64,000 nucleotides of DNA from NCBI RefSeq assembly GCF_008365405.1, contig NZ_QOKV01000005.1, positions 1 through 64,000 on the forward strand, given 5' to 3'. This DNA is from Azospirillum brasilense (GTDB taxonomy: Bacteria > Pseudomonadota > Alphaproteobacteria > Azospirillales > Azospirillaceae). Both the position numbers and the translations under genes were made by a program. Below are positions 51,083 through 59,270 of this stretch, one piece after another (position 1 is the first letter of the stretch; each line of letters begins with the position of its first letter). The notes under the pieces were generated by a model. The model made no database searches, had not been told where the DNA came from, and saw nothing but the letters and a program-made list of their open reading frames with translations.

Positions 51083-52408
51083 TCAGCTTCCCTCGTCGCT
51101 GAACGGTTCTTTCCGCCAGCCTCGCGGCGCGGGCGGTGGAATCATAAGCGGGGCGGAGTCGACCACGCCGCCCGGCGAGATGGTGGGGAACTGCGACTGC
51201 GCCCAGCGGACGACCTGGACGGCCGGGCTGTTGAGCAGCAGCTTGGCCAATGGCACCGCCCAGACCACGCGATCGACGAAGTCGTTGGGCCGGTACGCGG
51301 CGTCGGCGATGCCGTCGCCGTTCAGGTCGAAGGCCGGGTTGTCGCTCCAGTAGTTCCCGCGTCCGGCGACCGACCAGTCGTAGAGGCGCGAACCCGCGTA
51401 CTTCACCTGGGTCCGGTTGCCCACGAAGGCGTTGCCCGTCAGGCGGTTCCCCTCGGACCCGGTGGTCATATGGACGCCCGTCTCGCAGCCCTCAAAGCGG
51501 TTGTCGGAGAAGCCATTGGCGTTCGAGTTGAAGATGAACAGGCAGCGCTCCGGCCCGCCGCGCACCACGTTCCGCTCGATCAGCGAGCCGTTCACATAGT
51601 TGATGGCGATGCCCTGGTAGCGGTCGCCCTCCGATAGGTTGTGGCGGACGACGAGGCCGGTGGCGTTCATCAGCGCGTAACCGAACTCGTTGCCGTAGGA
51701 GGCGTTGCCGCTGACCTGGAGGTCGTTGGCGTACATCACGTGCACGGCGAAGCGGACGTTGCTGATGCGGTTCGCCGCCAGCCGCGCCTTGCGGGCGGTC
51801 GTCGCGAGGATGCCGTCGTGGCTGAAGCTGACGTTGTTCTCCACGACCTGCGCGCCGGGGGCGCTCGTCACCTGGATGCCGTTGCCCTGGTGGTCGAGCC
51901 GGAGGTCCTTCCGGCCGATGACGGTGTTCCGCCGGATGGTAACCTGCGCCGCGCCCGAGACGACGATGCCGTTCCGGTTGTCCACGAGGCGGTTGTGCTC
52001 CACGACGGCGCCCGCCGCCGCCCGCTCCAGGTGGACGCCCGCGGGCTTCTGGTCCTGGTCCGCGCCGCCGTCGCGGATCTCCAGCCCGCGGATCGTCACG
52101 TTCGGCGCGGTGACCGTGATGACGCTGCCCAGCCTCCGGCCGTCCACGACGGCGCCCGGCTCGCCTTCCAGCACCAGAGGCCGGTCGATGACGACCGGGC
52201 CCTGATGCCTCCCCGGCTTGAGGCGCAGCACGTCGCCGGGCGCCGCGGAGGCGATCGCCCGAACCAGCGCCTCGCCGTCGGACGGCACCTCCACAACCGC
52301 GGCGGCCGCCCGCTCCGGCAGGCCCGCCGCCATCATGGCCAGGGCCATCCCCAGGGCAAGCCGCGGAGCACCCCGGCGCCGGACGGATGCGGACGGAGCT
52401 CCCTGCAT
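51083..52408 (-). CDS. NosD-like periplasmic copper-site maturation protein
   Basis: A 441-residue exported protein. A signal peptide (to about residue 36) is followed by a right-handed parallel beta-helix made of repeats such as NRISNVRFAVHVMYANDLQ and NGIVVSGAAQVTIRRN (CASH domain). RGNYWSDNPAFDLNGDGIAD is the NosD signature. NosD helps assemble the copper centres of nitrous oxide reductase, but no nosZ, nosF or nosY is adjacent. Its ATG overlaps the stop of a beta-propeller gene (TGATG). With MerT/MerP-like genes upstream, delivery of a metal to another periplasmic enzyme is possible. Confidence 0.85.
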   Translation of the reverse strand: MQGAPSASVRRRGAPRLALGMALAMMAAGLPERAAAAVVEVPSDGEALVRAIASAAPGDVLRLKPGRHQGPVVIDRPLVLEGEPGAVVDGRRLGSVITVTAPNVTIRGLEIRDGGADQDQKPAGVHLERAAAGAVVEHNRLVDNRNGIVVSGAAQVTIRRNTVIGRKDLRLDHQGNGIQVTSAPGAQVVENNVSFSHDGILATTARKARLAANRISNVRFAVHVMYANDLQVSGNASYGNEFGYALMNATGLVVRHNLSEGDRYQGIAINYVNGSLIERNVVRGGPERCLFIFNSNANGFSDNRFEGCETGVHMTTGSEGNRLTGNAFVGNRTQVKYAGSRLYDWSVAGRGNYWSDNPAFDLNGDGIADAAYRPNDFVDRVVWAVPLAKLLLNSPAVQVVRWAQSQFPTISPGGVVDSAPLMIPPPAPRGWRKEPFSDEGS

Positions 52409-53514
52409 CAGTGGCAATAGCCGATCCCCACGGCAGGCACGGCGTTCGATGCGCCCCGGACCGCATCCGGGATGACATGGCTGACGGTGGAGTGGCGGAG
52501 GTCCACCACCGCGACCTGCCCGGTGTCGCTCAGCGCGACATAGAACTTCAGACCGTCCGGCGAGGCGGCCCCGGCTTCGGGTACGCCGGGCAGCGCGAGC
52601 GGGGCGAAGCGCCGCCGGTCGCGCAGATCGACGGTCTGCACGCTCCGCGTCTCCCGGCTCATGCCGATGGAGACGCTCTGGAACAGCCCCAGGCCGAGAC
52701 CGCTGACCTCGGCCGACATCGGGATGCGCGCGCTCTCCTTCAGCGTCCAGGTGGAGACGATCGACAGCGCGCGGCCGCCCGCCACCGGGATCAGCATGAA
52801 CTGGCTGTCCGCGCTCGGCAGCATCCGGCCCACCGGCGGCGGCAGCCGCAGCCGCGGCGCCCGGGTCAGCGTCTTCAGGTCGAAGACCGACAGGACGCCC
52901 TTGTCCCCCTGCACGGCGAACGCCGTCCCGCCCCCGGGATCGGCCGCGATCTGGAGAACGGGGCCGTCCCTGCCGTCGACGGGAAGCTCGGCCACCATCC
53001 GCCCATCGGCCGGGTCTACGAGGCCGATCCGGCTGCCGTGCGCGACGAGGAGGCGGCCGTCCGCGACGAAGACCATGGACCGCATGCCTTTGATGCCGGA
53101 GATGCGCGTGGTCGGCCCTCCGGCGGGCCGGACGAACTCGACGGCTCCGGCATCGGGATCGGCGACGGCCAGCACCGTTCCGGCGCGGTCGAGTTGCAGC
53201 AACACCGGTGCGACGCCGGTCTCCACCACGCGCGTCACAGTGCCGCCGACCGCGTCGACGACGTAGAGCTTCGGCGCGGCGGCGTCGCTGGCCACCAGTT
53301 CCTTGCCGCGGCCGAGCGCCACGACGTGCCGGGGCGCTCCCGGCAGCTTGATGCGCGTGACCACGGTGTCGGACGCACTGTCGATGACCGCGATGTCCGG
53401 ATCAACCGCCGAGCTCACGAAGATGAAGCCAGCCGGGTCCGGCGCCGCCCGCAGGGCGGTTGGCGCGGCGGTCAAGCTCAGGACGGCACCGGCGAACAGC
53501 ACGCCGCGCCACAT
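52408..53514 (-). CDS. YncE-like seven-bladed beta-propeller protein
   Basis: A 368-residue exported protein, signal peptide 1-24 (ends LRA). Repeats with the YncE/cytochrome-d1-like blade pattern are seen: GFIFVSSAVDPDIAVIDSAS, LYVVDAVGGTVTRVV and ADPDAGAVEFVRPAGG. A C-terminal AVGIGYCH carries a single cysteine. There is no heme-binding motif, so it is not a nitrite reductase. It is translationally coupled to the NosD-like gene, which points to a joint job in the periplasm. The start at ATG 53514 gives a proper signal peptide. Confidence 0.8.
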   Translation of the reverse strand: MWRGVLFAGAVLSLTAAPTALRAAPDPAGFIFVSSAVDPDIAVIDSASDTVVTRIKLPGAPRHVVALGRGKELVASDAAAPKLYVVDAVGGTVTRVVETGVAPVLLQLDRAGTVLAVADPDAGAVEFVRPAGGPTTRISGIKGMRSMVFVADGRLLVAHGSRIGLVDPADGRMVAELPVDGRDGPVLQIAADPGGGTAFAVQGDKGVLSVFDLKTLTRAPRLRLPPPVGRMLPSADSQFMLIPVAGGRALSIVSTWTLKESARIPMSAEVSGLGLGLFQSVSIGMSRETRSVQTVDLRDRRRFAPLALPGVPEAGAASPDGLKFYVALSDTGQVAVVDLRHSTVSHVIPDAVRGASNAVPAVGIGYCH

Positions 53515-53623
53515 GGACGCCTCCGTTCCCTTGAGTGACCACATGGTACGGTTCCGGAAGGCCCGCCCGAAGTGCTCCGACGGGGTAGAAGCGTCCCCGT
53601 TCCATCACGTAGGAGGCACTTCC

Positions 53624-53851
53624 TTAATCCGCCACAACGCCCGCGCCGTGGCACGCGCAATTACGCTCGGCCTGCTTCGGTGGACACGGGTCCGTGCCGA
53701 AGGAGCAGAAGACGCAGCAGTCGCCCGGGTTCGGCCGGAGCAGCGCCCCGCAATGCGGGCAATCGTAAAAGAACTGGCAGGCATCCGTCGGCATTGTCTC
53801 GGTCGATGCGCCCCCGCACGTTGGACAGGTGATGGTGGACTCCAGTTGCAT
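53624..53851 (-). CDS. Small cysteine-rich zinc-ribbon-like protein (GDCCVFC type)
   Basis: A 75-residue protein with eleven cysteines in all: CPTC and CPHC pairs (likely a zinc ribbon) and the hallmark GDCCVFCSFGTDPCPP, then ERNCACHG. The GDCCVFCSYG-type protein is a recurrent companion of mercury-transport genes. I start it at ATG 53851 (MQLESTITCPTC). It is transcribed 10 bases after merP. Cytoplasmic location is likely since no signal peptide is present. It may buffer the incoming metal; this is inferred. Confidence 0.82.
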   Translation of the reverse strand: MQLESTITCPTCGGASTETMPTDACQFFYDCPHCGALLRPNPGDCCVFCSFGTDPCPPKQAERNCACHGAGVVAD

Positions 53852-53861
53852 CTGCTCGCTC

Positions 53862-54146
53862 CTACTGCTGCTGCGCCGACGGGAATCCAGCCTTCGTGGT
53901 GGCGTCGACCAGGGCGGAGACCGTGGCCTTGGCGTCGTCGAAGGTGACGACGGCGGTCTTGTCCGCCATGGAGACCTTGACATCGCCGACGCCGGGCACG
54001 GCTTTGAGGGACTGCCGGACCACGATGGGGCAGGTCGCGCAGGTCATGTTCTCGATCGTCAGCCGGACGGTGCGCTCGGCGGCGAGCGCGCCGCCGGAGG
54101 CCAGGGTCAGCGCGACGAGGGCGGTTCCGATCAGGCGGGTCATCAT
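53862..54146 (-). CDS. merP: MerP-like periplasmic metal-binding protein
   Basis: A 94-residue exported heavy-metal-associated domain: signal peptide 1-22 (ends ALA), then ENMTCATCPIVVRQSLKAVPG. The CATC pair with two residues between is the metal site, and TCPIVV is the MerP-specific variant of the HMA loop. In mer operons MerP collects Hg(II) in the periplasm and hands it to MerT. Starting at ATG 54146, 11 bases after merT. No MerA reductase follows in this window. Confidence 0.88.
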   Translation of the reverse strand: MMTRLIGTALVALTLASGGALAAERTVRLTIENMTCATCPIVVRQSLKAVPGVGDVKVSMADKTAVVTFDDAKATVSALVDATTKAGFPSAQQQ

Positions 54147-54157
54147 GGTCGTCTCCG

Positions 54158-54559
54158 TCAGGACAGCAGGAGGGGGGCGGTGTAGGGGAAGGCCAGGGCC
54201 ACGCCGACGAGGACGGCCGCGCCCCAGAGGGCCGCCTTCACCAAGCGGTTGGGCGCGGGTCGGGTGCAGGCCGGGCCGTCGCAGGCGGGCGGCCTGCGGT
54301 AGACGCGCCAGAGCCCGGCGCCCAGGCAGCCGAGGGCGGCCGCGACGAAGAGCGGCTGATAGGGCGCCAGGGTCGTCAGGTTGCCGATCCAGGCGCCGCT
54401 GACGCCGAGGCTGAAGAAGACGAGGGGCAGCACGCAGCACGACGAGGCGCCGAAGGCGCCCAGGAGGCCGCCAACGGCCAGCAGCCCCGGCGGTAGGTCC
54501 CGAGCGCTCCGCTCGCGCTGCTGGGCATGGCGCGCAGCAGGTACCGATGTCTCTGGCAT
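54158..54559 (-). CDS. merT: MerT-like inner-membrane metal transporter
   Basis: A 133-residue three-helix protein. The first helix carries the vicinal cysteines GASSCCVLPLVFFSLG, the Hg(II) entry site of MerT. A cytoplasmic loop holds a second cysteine pair (PACDGPACTRP). The C-terminal helix is ALWGAAVLVGVALAFPYTAP. It starts at ATG 54559, behind a strong MerR-type promoter. Without merA in reach, imported Hg(II) would not be reduced locally, so either merA lies elsewhere or the substrate is another soft metal such as copper. Confidence 0.88.
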   Translation of the reverse strand: MPETSVPAARHAQQRERSARDLPPGLLAVGGLLGAFGASSCCVLPLVFFSLGVSGAWIGNLTTLAPYQPLFVAAALGCLGAGLWRVYRRPPACDGPACTRPAPNRLVKAALWGAAVLVGVALAFPYTAPLLLS

Positions 54560-54587
54560 GCTCTGGCTCCTTTCTGCCTTTCCTGGC

Positions 54588-54618
54588 AGGATGGGGCCTG
54601 TAGTAACTACAGATTCAA
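54588..54618 (-). promoter_or_regulatory. MerR operator/promoter for merTP
   Basis: On the minus strand: -35 TTGAAT (54618-54613), 19-base spacer, -10 CATCCT (54593-54588). Inside the spacer is a perfect 15-bp palindrome, CTGTAGTAACTACAG (54598-54612). This is the canonical architecture for MerR-type DNA untwisting. The divergent merR gene begins only 17 bases beyond the palindrome. Confidence 0.88.
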
Positions 54619-54629
54619 GGGTGAATCCG

Positions 54630-55070
54630 GTGAAACAGGTCACGAAATCGCGTGCGGCCGGACTGACCATCGGCGCGCTGTCCCGGCGCACCGGCTGCAA
54701 CATCGAGACGATCCGGTTCTACGAGAAGCAGGGGCTCGTCCCGGCGCCGCCGCGGACGGAGGGCGGCCACCGGGTGTACGACGGAACTCACCTGCAACGA
54801 CTGGGCTTCATCCGGCGCAGCCGCGACCTCGGGTTCACGCTGGAGGAGGTCCGGGCGTTGTTGCGCTTGGCCGACGGCCATCACACCTGCGCCGAGGTGC
54901 AGGCCCTCGCGTTGGAGCACCTCGATTCCGTCCGGCGAAAGATCGCCGACCTTCAGCATCTCGAGCGCACGCTGTCCGAGACCGCGGACCGCTGCACTGG
55001 CGGTGATGTGCCGGACTGCCCCATCCTCGATACTCTATTTTCGGGAACGTGCGATCCGACGGCTCGATAG
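54630..55070 (+). CDS. merR: MerR-family regulator (mercury-type cysteines)
   Basis: A 146-residue regulator if started at GTG 54630 (AAGGG eight to nine bases upstream); GTG 54621 is possible. The DNA-binding part is TIGALSRRTGCNIETIRFYEKQG, followed by SRDLGFTLEEVRALLRL. Three cysteines in the metal site (HTCAEVQ, DRCTGGDVPDCPI) match the arrangement of Hg-MerR (Cys82, Cys117, Cys126; spacing 8-9 between the last two). It is divergent from merTP across the palindromic promoter. Mercury is the likely inducer from the cysteine pattern, but related proteins respond to other thiophilic metals. Confidence 0.87.
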   Translation: MKQVTKSRAAGLTIGALSRRTGCNIETIRFYEKQGLVPAPPRTEGGHRVYDGTHLQRLGFIRRSRDLGFTLEEVRALLRLADGHHTCAEVQALALEHLDSVRRKIADLQHLERTLSETADRCTGGDVPDCPILDTLFSGTCDPTAR

Positions 55071-55076
55071 CACTTC

Positions 55077-55121
55077 GGGCTGTCCCACTTAGATGAACAA
55101 CCGACGTAGGTGTGACAGCCC
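55077..55121. repeat. 45-bp inverted-repeat structure, possible IS remnant or terminator
   Basis: Arms GGGCTGTC (55077-55084) and GACAGCCC (55114-55121) enclose a 29-base centre. The outer sequence GGGCTGTCCCACTTAGATG resembles an insertion-sequence end. It lies between two convergent genes, so termination is another possibility. Confidence 0.35.
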
Positions 55122-55142
55122 CTGTTCCGCAAGGCATTCGGA

Positions 55143-56792
55143 TCAGCGCCCCTCCGGGTGGGCCTGTCCTGATCCGATGTCGACCGACGTTCCGGCCGCG
55201 CGCTTCTCGAAGTCGCTGACCAGCAGTTCGATCTTGACCCGCCAGCGCCCCGGGGCTGCGAACTCCGGCCCTCGGAGGACGTACCGGCCGGTGCTGACGC
55301 GCTCCATGGTGCGGGAGATCTCCTCGATGCCTAGGGCCGGGTTGTCGATGCGCAGCATCGCCGCCACGACGTCCTTCGGCGTCCCGTCGGCCTCGGAGGA
55401 GACCCGGAGCTCCACCGCGTTCGTGCCGGGGAGGCCCGGGGTGACCTGCAACGCAAGCTCGTAGGCCCCCGCCCACATGCGCAGCATCCTGCCGGGTGCC
55501 ACCTCGTGCGCTTCGCTACCCACACCGGTGCCGTGCCCGCTGCCGGGCGGCGGCACGCTGGTCAGCGCGGCCGTGAGGGCGAACACCCCGGCGGCGAGCA
55601 CGCCTTCCCCGACGATGGAGCGCCGCAGCCGTGCCGGTGCCCGCTCGTCCCGTTCCAAGGCGGGCGCGAGGCGCATCTTGTTGAGCACCGCCAACCCCAG
55701 CATCGCCGCAACGGCGGCGACCTTGGCCAGAAGCGCCCAGCCGTAGGCGGTCGTCGCGAGCGCCGCCCAGCCCCCCACGAGGTGCCAGCCCATGACAAGG
55801 CCCGCCGCGACCAGCGCGGGCACGAGCGCCACCGCCATTCCGGAGAAGCGGGTCATCAGGCGCGCGACGCCGCCGCGGTCGGCGTGGCGGGTCGCGGCGG
55901 CGAGCGGCCGGAAGGCGCCGATCCAGAACGCGGCTGCCAGCAGATGGAAGACCAGCAGGGCGCTCAGCCAGGCCGCCCCATGCGGCGCGGTGTGGCCGGT
56001 CAGGGCGAACGACCCGGCGACCATCACGGCGCCCGGGACGCCGAGCGCGAGGAGGTCGCGGGGCCGGAGCAACCCAACCGTGATGGCCGCCAAGCCGCCC
56101 AGGCGCAGCAGGCCGCTCCCCAGGACGCCGGAAGCGAGCGCCGATCCGAGACCCGGCACATCGAGGAAACCGCCGGTGAGGATCATGGACTGGAGGACGC
56201 TCCCCACGACCGTGGACAGCGTCGCGAGGGCGACGGCAGCGGCGGTCGAACGGCGAAGCGCGGCGGTGTCGACCACGGCATGGCCAGCGAAGAGCACGAG
56301 GAAGAGTGCGCCGCCCGCCGCCATCAGGGACGCGCCGTAGGTCAGCGCCCGCACGACGCCGTAGGCGATCCCCAGCCCCGGGGGCACGCCGTCCGTCGCC
56401 CGCGCCGCGTCGGTGGCTCCGGCGTCGGCGGCGCCGACGGAGAAGACCAGCGAGCCGCCGAGCGGGTGCCCGTCCGCCGAGGCCAAGCGCCAACTCAGGA
56501 CGTGGCTGCCGCGGCCGAGCGCCGGGAGCGCCGCCGCCGCCCGGTCCGGCGGGCCGCCCGCCTCGGGCGGCAGCGGGACGGCGCGGCCGGACGGGTCGAT
56601 CAGCCGCAACGCGGTCACCTGGACCGGCTCGTTGAAGCGCAGGGTGACGCGGTCGGGTGCGGCGGGAAGCACCTGCCCGTCGGCCGGAGCGCTCTCCAGC
56701 AGGACGGCGTGGGCGCGTGCGCTTCCCGACCAGGTGCCGACGAGAAGGGCCGCCAGCAGGATCGCTCCCGCCCATCGGCTCAGGCTGTTCAT
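55143..56792 (-). CDS. ycnJ: YcnJ-like copper transport protein (CopC-CopD fusion)
   Basis: A 549-residue protein. A signal peptide (1-27) leaves a mature N-terminus beginning HAVLLESAPADG, the histidine of the CopC copper site, with LRFNEPVQVTALRLID and SADGHPLGGSLVFSV completing the CopC domain. A CopD-type part with about eight membrane helices follows (LTGHTAPHGAAWLSALLVFHLLA), and a C-terminal periplasmic domain of about 100 residues (YELALQVTPGLPGTN) completes the protein. It takes copper into the cytoplasm. It lies 60 bases downstream of the ycnI-like gene, as in Bacillus ycnKJI loci. Confidence 0.88.
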   Translation of the reverse strand: MNSLSRWAGAILLAALLVGTWSGSARAHAVLLESAPADGQVLPAAPDRVTLRFNEPVQVTALRLIDPSGRAVPLPPEAGGPPDRAAAALPALGRGSHVLSWRLASADGHPLGGSLVFSVGAADAGATDAARATDGVPPGLGIAYGVVRALTYGASLMAAGGALFLVLFAGHAVVDTAALRRSTAAAVALATLSTVVGSVLQSMILTGGFLDVPGLGSALASGVLGSGLLRLGGLAAITVGLLRPRDLLALGVPGAVMVAGSFALTGHTAPHGAAWLSALLVFHLLAAAFWIGAFRPLAAATRHADRGGVARLMTRFSGMAVALVPALVAAGLVMGWHLVGGWAALATTAYGWALLAKVAAVAAMLGLAVLNKMRLAPALERDERAPARLRRSIVGEGVLAAGVFALTAALTSVPPPGSGHGTGVGSEAHEVAPGRMLRMWAGAYELALQVTPGLPGTNAVELRVSSEADGTPKDVVAAMLRIDNPALGIEEISRTMERVSTGRYVLRGPEFAAPGRWRVKIELLVSDFEKRAAGTSVDIGSGQAHPEGR

Positions 56793-56852
56793 GGCTTGTC
56801 CTCCGGCGGCGGCACCGGCTCGGGACCGACGCCGCCGCTCGGCCTTTCGGGG

Positions 56853-57374
56853 CTACTTGGCCTTCGGCATCAGGCGGATCGCCGGGGCGGGCTCCTTCAG
56901 GTCCTTGTCGGCCTGCCCGGCGGCCGGGATCTCGATCCAGCGGGACTCGCCCTGGTCGCAGATCTGGACGATGGGCACGTACAGCGTCTCGCCGGGCTTG
57001 TCGGGCAGCTGGCCGCGGAACACGAACTCGTCGTAGTGCTCGTCGAACAGCTTGCCGCCGCTCCACCGCACCTCGGTGACGCCCTCGGTGATGGTCTTGC
57101 CGTGGCTCTCGTACGGCGTGGCGAGCTTGCCGACGACCGTCGAGACCTCCCAGCCGGGCTTCGGCATCGGCTTCACCGACACCATGCCGTCCGGCACCTT
57201 GATGCGGATCTCCTTGGTCGGGGAGCCGTTGCAGCCGTGCCCGATGCGGGCCACCGCCTTGTAATAGCTGGCGGCGGGCGCCTCGCCGGTCTCCAGTGTG
57301 ACATGGGCGTGAGCGAGCGCGGGCGCGGCGAGCGCGACGGCCGCCGTCAGGGCGGCGCGCATCATGGACTTCAT
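56853..57374 (-). CDS. ycnI: YcnI-like DUF1775 copper-binding protein
   Basis: A 173-residue exported protein. After the signal peptide (to Ala23) the mature protein begins HVTLETGEAP, where the N-terminal His and nearby Glu are the YcnI copper ligands. GHGCNGSPTKEIRIKVPDG and YDEFVFRGQLPD are DUF1775 landmarks. Unlike some YcnI proteins it lacks a C-terminal membrane anchor. It starts at ATG 57374 and is followed by ycnJ. Confidence 0.88.
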   Translation of the reverse strand: MKSMMRAALTAAVALAAPALAHAHVTLETGEAPAASYYKAVARIGHGCNGSPTKEIRIKVPDGMVSVKPMPKPGWEVSTVVGKLATPYESHGKTITEGVTEVRWSGGKLFDEHYDEFVFRGQLPDKPGETLYVPIVQICDQGESRWIEIPAAGQADKDLKEPAPAIRLMPKAK

Positions 57375-57469
57375 CTCTGATCTCCTCGGGCATGGACGCG
57401 GGCGTCCACGCTTGGCCGTCCAGCCCTGCGGGCATGGGACGGCGGTTGACGTCGGATCTGCGGGTCGGA

Positions 57470-57856
57470 TCAGACGAACCGAGGAGGCGCGCGGGCCTGG
57501 ACGACGACCAGGAAGTCGAGAGCGGGTGCCGCCTGCCGCGCCGACGGAAGCCAAGGGGCCACGACAGGGGGCAGCGTGCGGGCGACCGGTTCCGACGTGG
57601 GCGGCGGGAGGACCGCATCCTGGAACCGGCAGAAGTGGCAGATCTCGTGATGCCGGTCGGTCTCGCCGGAGTGGTCGGCTTGGCCGAGGTGCGCGTGCGC
57701 GGGTCCGGCGTGGAATGTACCGTCGTCCGGACCGGCGAGGGCAGTGCCGCCCGGGACGGCCGGGAGCAGGATGCGGAGCAACAGCAGGACAACGGCCAGC
57801 GCCGACATGAGCCGATGCTGTGACCGAACGTCCCGGCTGGCTGGATGCGTGCTCAC
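57470..57856 (-). CDS. DUF2946-like protein
   Basis: A 128-residue protein with one N-terminal hydrophobic stretch (LMSALAVVLLLLRILLPAV) and a periplasmic part with HAGPAHAHLGQADHS and RHHEICHFCRFQDA. The HxxCxFC segment is the pattern of DUF2946 proteins, which occur with copper genes. The proline-rich end is unremarkable. It precedes ycnI on the same strand by 95 bases, so copper-linked expression is plausible. The start is uncertain within the first 17 codons. Confidence 0.7.
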   Translation of the reverse strand: MSTHPASRDVRSQHRLMSALAVVLLLLRILLPAVPGGTALAGPDDGTFHAGPAHAHLGQADHSGETDRHHEICHFCRFQDAVLPPPTSEPVARTLPPVVAPWLPSARQAAPALDFLVVVQARAPPRFV

Positions 57857-58070
57857 GTCGTCCCTGATCTTCCCTCGCCCCGTCGGTTATGCCCCGAACC
57901 GGCCCGGAAGGGAATCCTGCTTCCGGAAAGCACACGGTCTCCGTTAGGGCGCCCTTGGTCTGATCGGACCGCGGATCTCGACTGTTGACTGAAATCAACG
58001 CGGGGATCGTTCGGCGGTGTAGTATGGCGGCGGCTTTGCGGCCCCCGCGGAGCCGGGAAGGTTCGAGGGT

Positions 58071-58520
58071 ATGACACGCGGTCTCGGCGCAGTTCTGCGG
58101 TACGTGGCGGTTGGCCTGCTTCTGCTGGCCATGCTCGTCGCGCCGTTGGCGCCGCTGACCGCTCCGGCTCGGGCCAGTGCCCTCGCCGACCACTGCGGCC
58201 ATGCCGCCGGATCGCTGACCCCAGGCCCTGTCGCCACTGATCCCGCCTGCACCGGCGATCCATCGTGCGCATCCACCATCGAGTGGACGGCGCCGACCGA
58301 AGCGGCGAACCGGAGCGGCTGCCCCGACATCGGCGGCGCGTCGGGCCTCGGCGACGGCTGCATGGCCGTGGACTGCCACGCGATGCACGTCAGCCTGCCC
58401 ATCGGCAGCGCACTGCCCCTCGTCATTCCGCCCCCAGCGTCGGCGGCGATGCCTGGCACCGTCCTGCTGAACGGCATCGGGGTCGATCCCGCGCTGAAAC
58501 CGCCGCGCTCCTCCATCTGA
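58071..58520 (+). CDS. Small secreted cysteine-containing protein in the second scsB module
   Basis: A 149-residue exported protein; no family recognised. The signal peptide is clear (YVAVGLLLLAMLVAPLAPL, cleavage near ARA). The mature part has several cysteines (DHCGH, PACTGDPSC, GCPD, GCMAVDCHAMH), histidines among them, and a proline-rich end finishing PALKPPRSSI. It shares its plan and relative position with the protein at 5603. Metal binding is plausible from Cys/His content. GGGAAGG lies 11 bases before ATG 58071. Confidence 0.6.
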   Translation: MTRGLGAVLRYVAVGLLLLAMLVAPLAPLTAPARASALADHCGHAAGSLTPGPVATDPACTGDPSCASTIEWTAPTEAANRSGCPDIGGASGLGDGCMAVDCHAMHVSLPIGSALPLVIPPPASAAMPGTVLLNGIGVDPALKPPRSSI

Positions 58521-58692
58521 TCGCCCGGCCTACGCCGGATCGTGCCTCTTCCGCTGTCCGCGCGTGCGGACGTGAAGGCATGCCGGAATGGCACCAGTGC
58601 CCGGTATCGGCACCGCGGCGCACCCGAGAGCAACGAAGCCCAAGTTTGCGTCCGCCCCAGGAGGGCGGAGCCCGAATTCAAGGAATGCAGTG

Positions 58693-59175
58693 ATGTTCAC
58701 GAAGTCCAAGAAGGTTGCAGCCGCCCTGGCCGTGGCAACCGCTCTGGCCGGTGGCGCCGTCGTTGGCGGCACCGCCCTGTTCGCAAGCGCCCCGGCGGCG
58801 GCGGCGCAGATCGTCGAGGTGTGGAAGTCCCGGACCTGCGAATGCTGCGCGGGTTGGGTCAAGCACATGATCGCAGCCGGGTTCACTGTGAAGGTCCACG
58901 AGGTCGAGGACGTCGAGCCGATCAAGGAGAAGCACGGGATCCCTGAACAGCTGCACTCCTGCCACACGTCGGTCGTCGGCGGCTACGCGATCGAGGGCCA
59001 CGTCCCCGCGGAGGACGTGAAGCGGCTGCTCGCCGAGCGCCCGAACGCCAAGGGGCTGTCGGCCCCAGGCATGCCGCAGGACGCTCCGGGCATGGACATG
59101 AAGACCGGCGAGCCCTACCAGGTTGTTCTCTTTGGCACGCCCGACAGCAAGATGTGGATCTACGCCAACCATTGA
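58693..59175 (+). CDS. DUF411 periplasmic metal-binding protein
   Basis: A 160-residue exported protein of the DUF411 family. The signal peptide ends near Ala37. The metal-site segment is WKSRTCECCAGWVKHM, and LHSCHTSVVGGYAIEGHVPA and GLSAPGMPQDAPGMD are the other hallmarks. DUF411 proteins occur in copper-, silver- and mercury-resistance clusters and bind Cu(I) by the vicinal cysteines and Met residues. It begins at ATG 58693 with AAGGA eight bases upstream, and it precedes scsB copy 2 by 95 bases in the same direction. Confidence 0.88.
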   Translation: MFTKSKKVAAALAVATALAGGAVVGGTALFASAPAAAAQIVEVWKSRTCECCAGWVKHMIAAGFTVKVHEVEDVEPIKEKHGIPEQLHSCHTSVVGGYAIEGHVPAEDVKRLLAERPNAKGLSAPGMPQDAPGMDMKTGEPYQVVLFGTPDSKMWIYANH

Positions 59176-59270
59176 GGATGGTCCTGAGACCGATAGCCGG
59201 GCTGGCGCTCCGAGGTCTCACCTCGGGAGCCGCCCCGGCGGGGATAGGCAATTCCCGCGGGAGCAGTTGG

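Noticed and set aside
51083-57400. Complete mercury-resistance operon
   Set aside because: No MerA flavoprotein or MerB lyase sequence is present; only MerR, MerT, MerP and the small cysteine-rich protein are seen.
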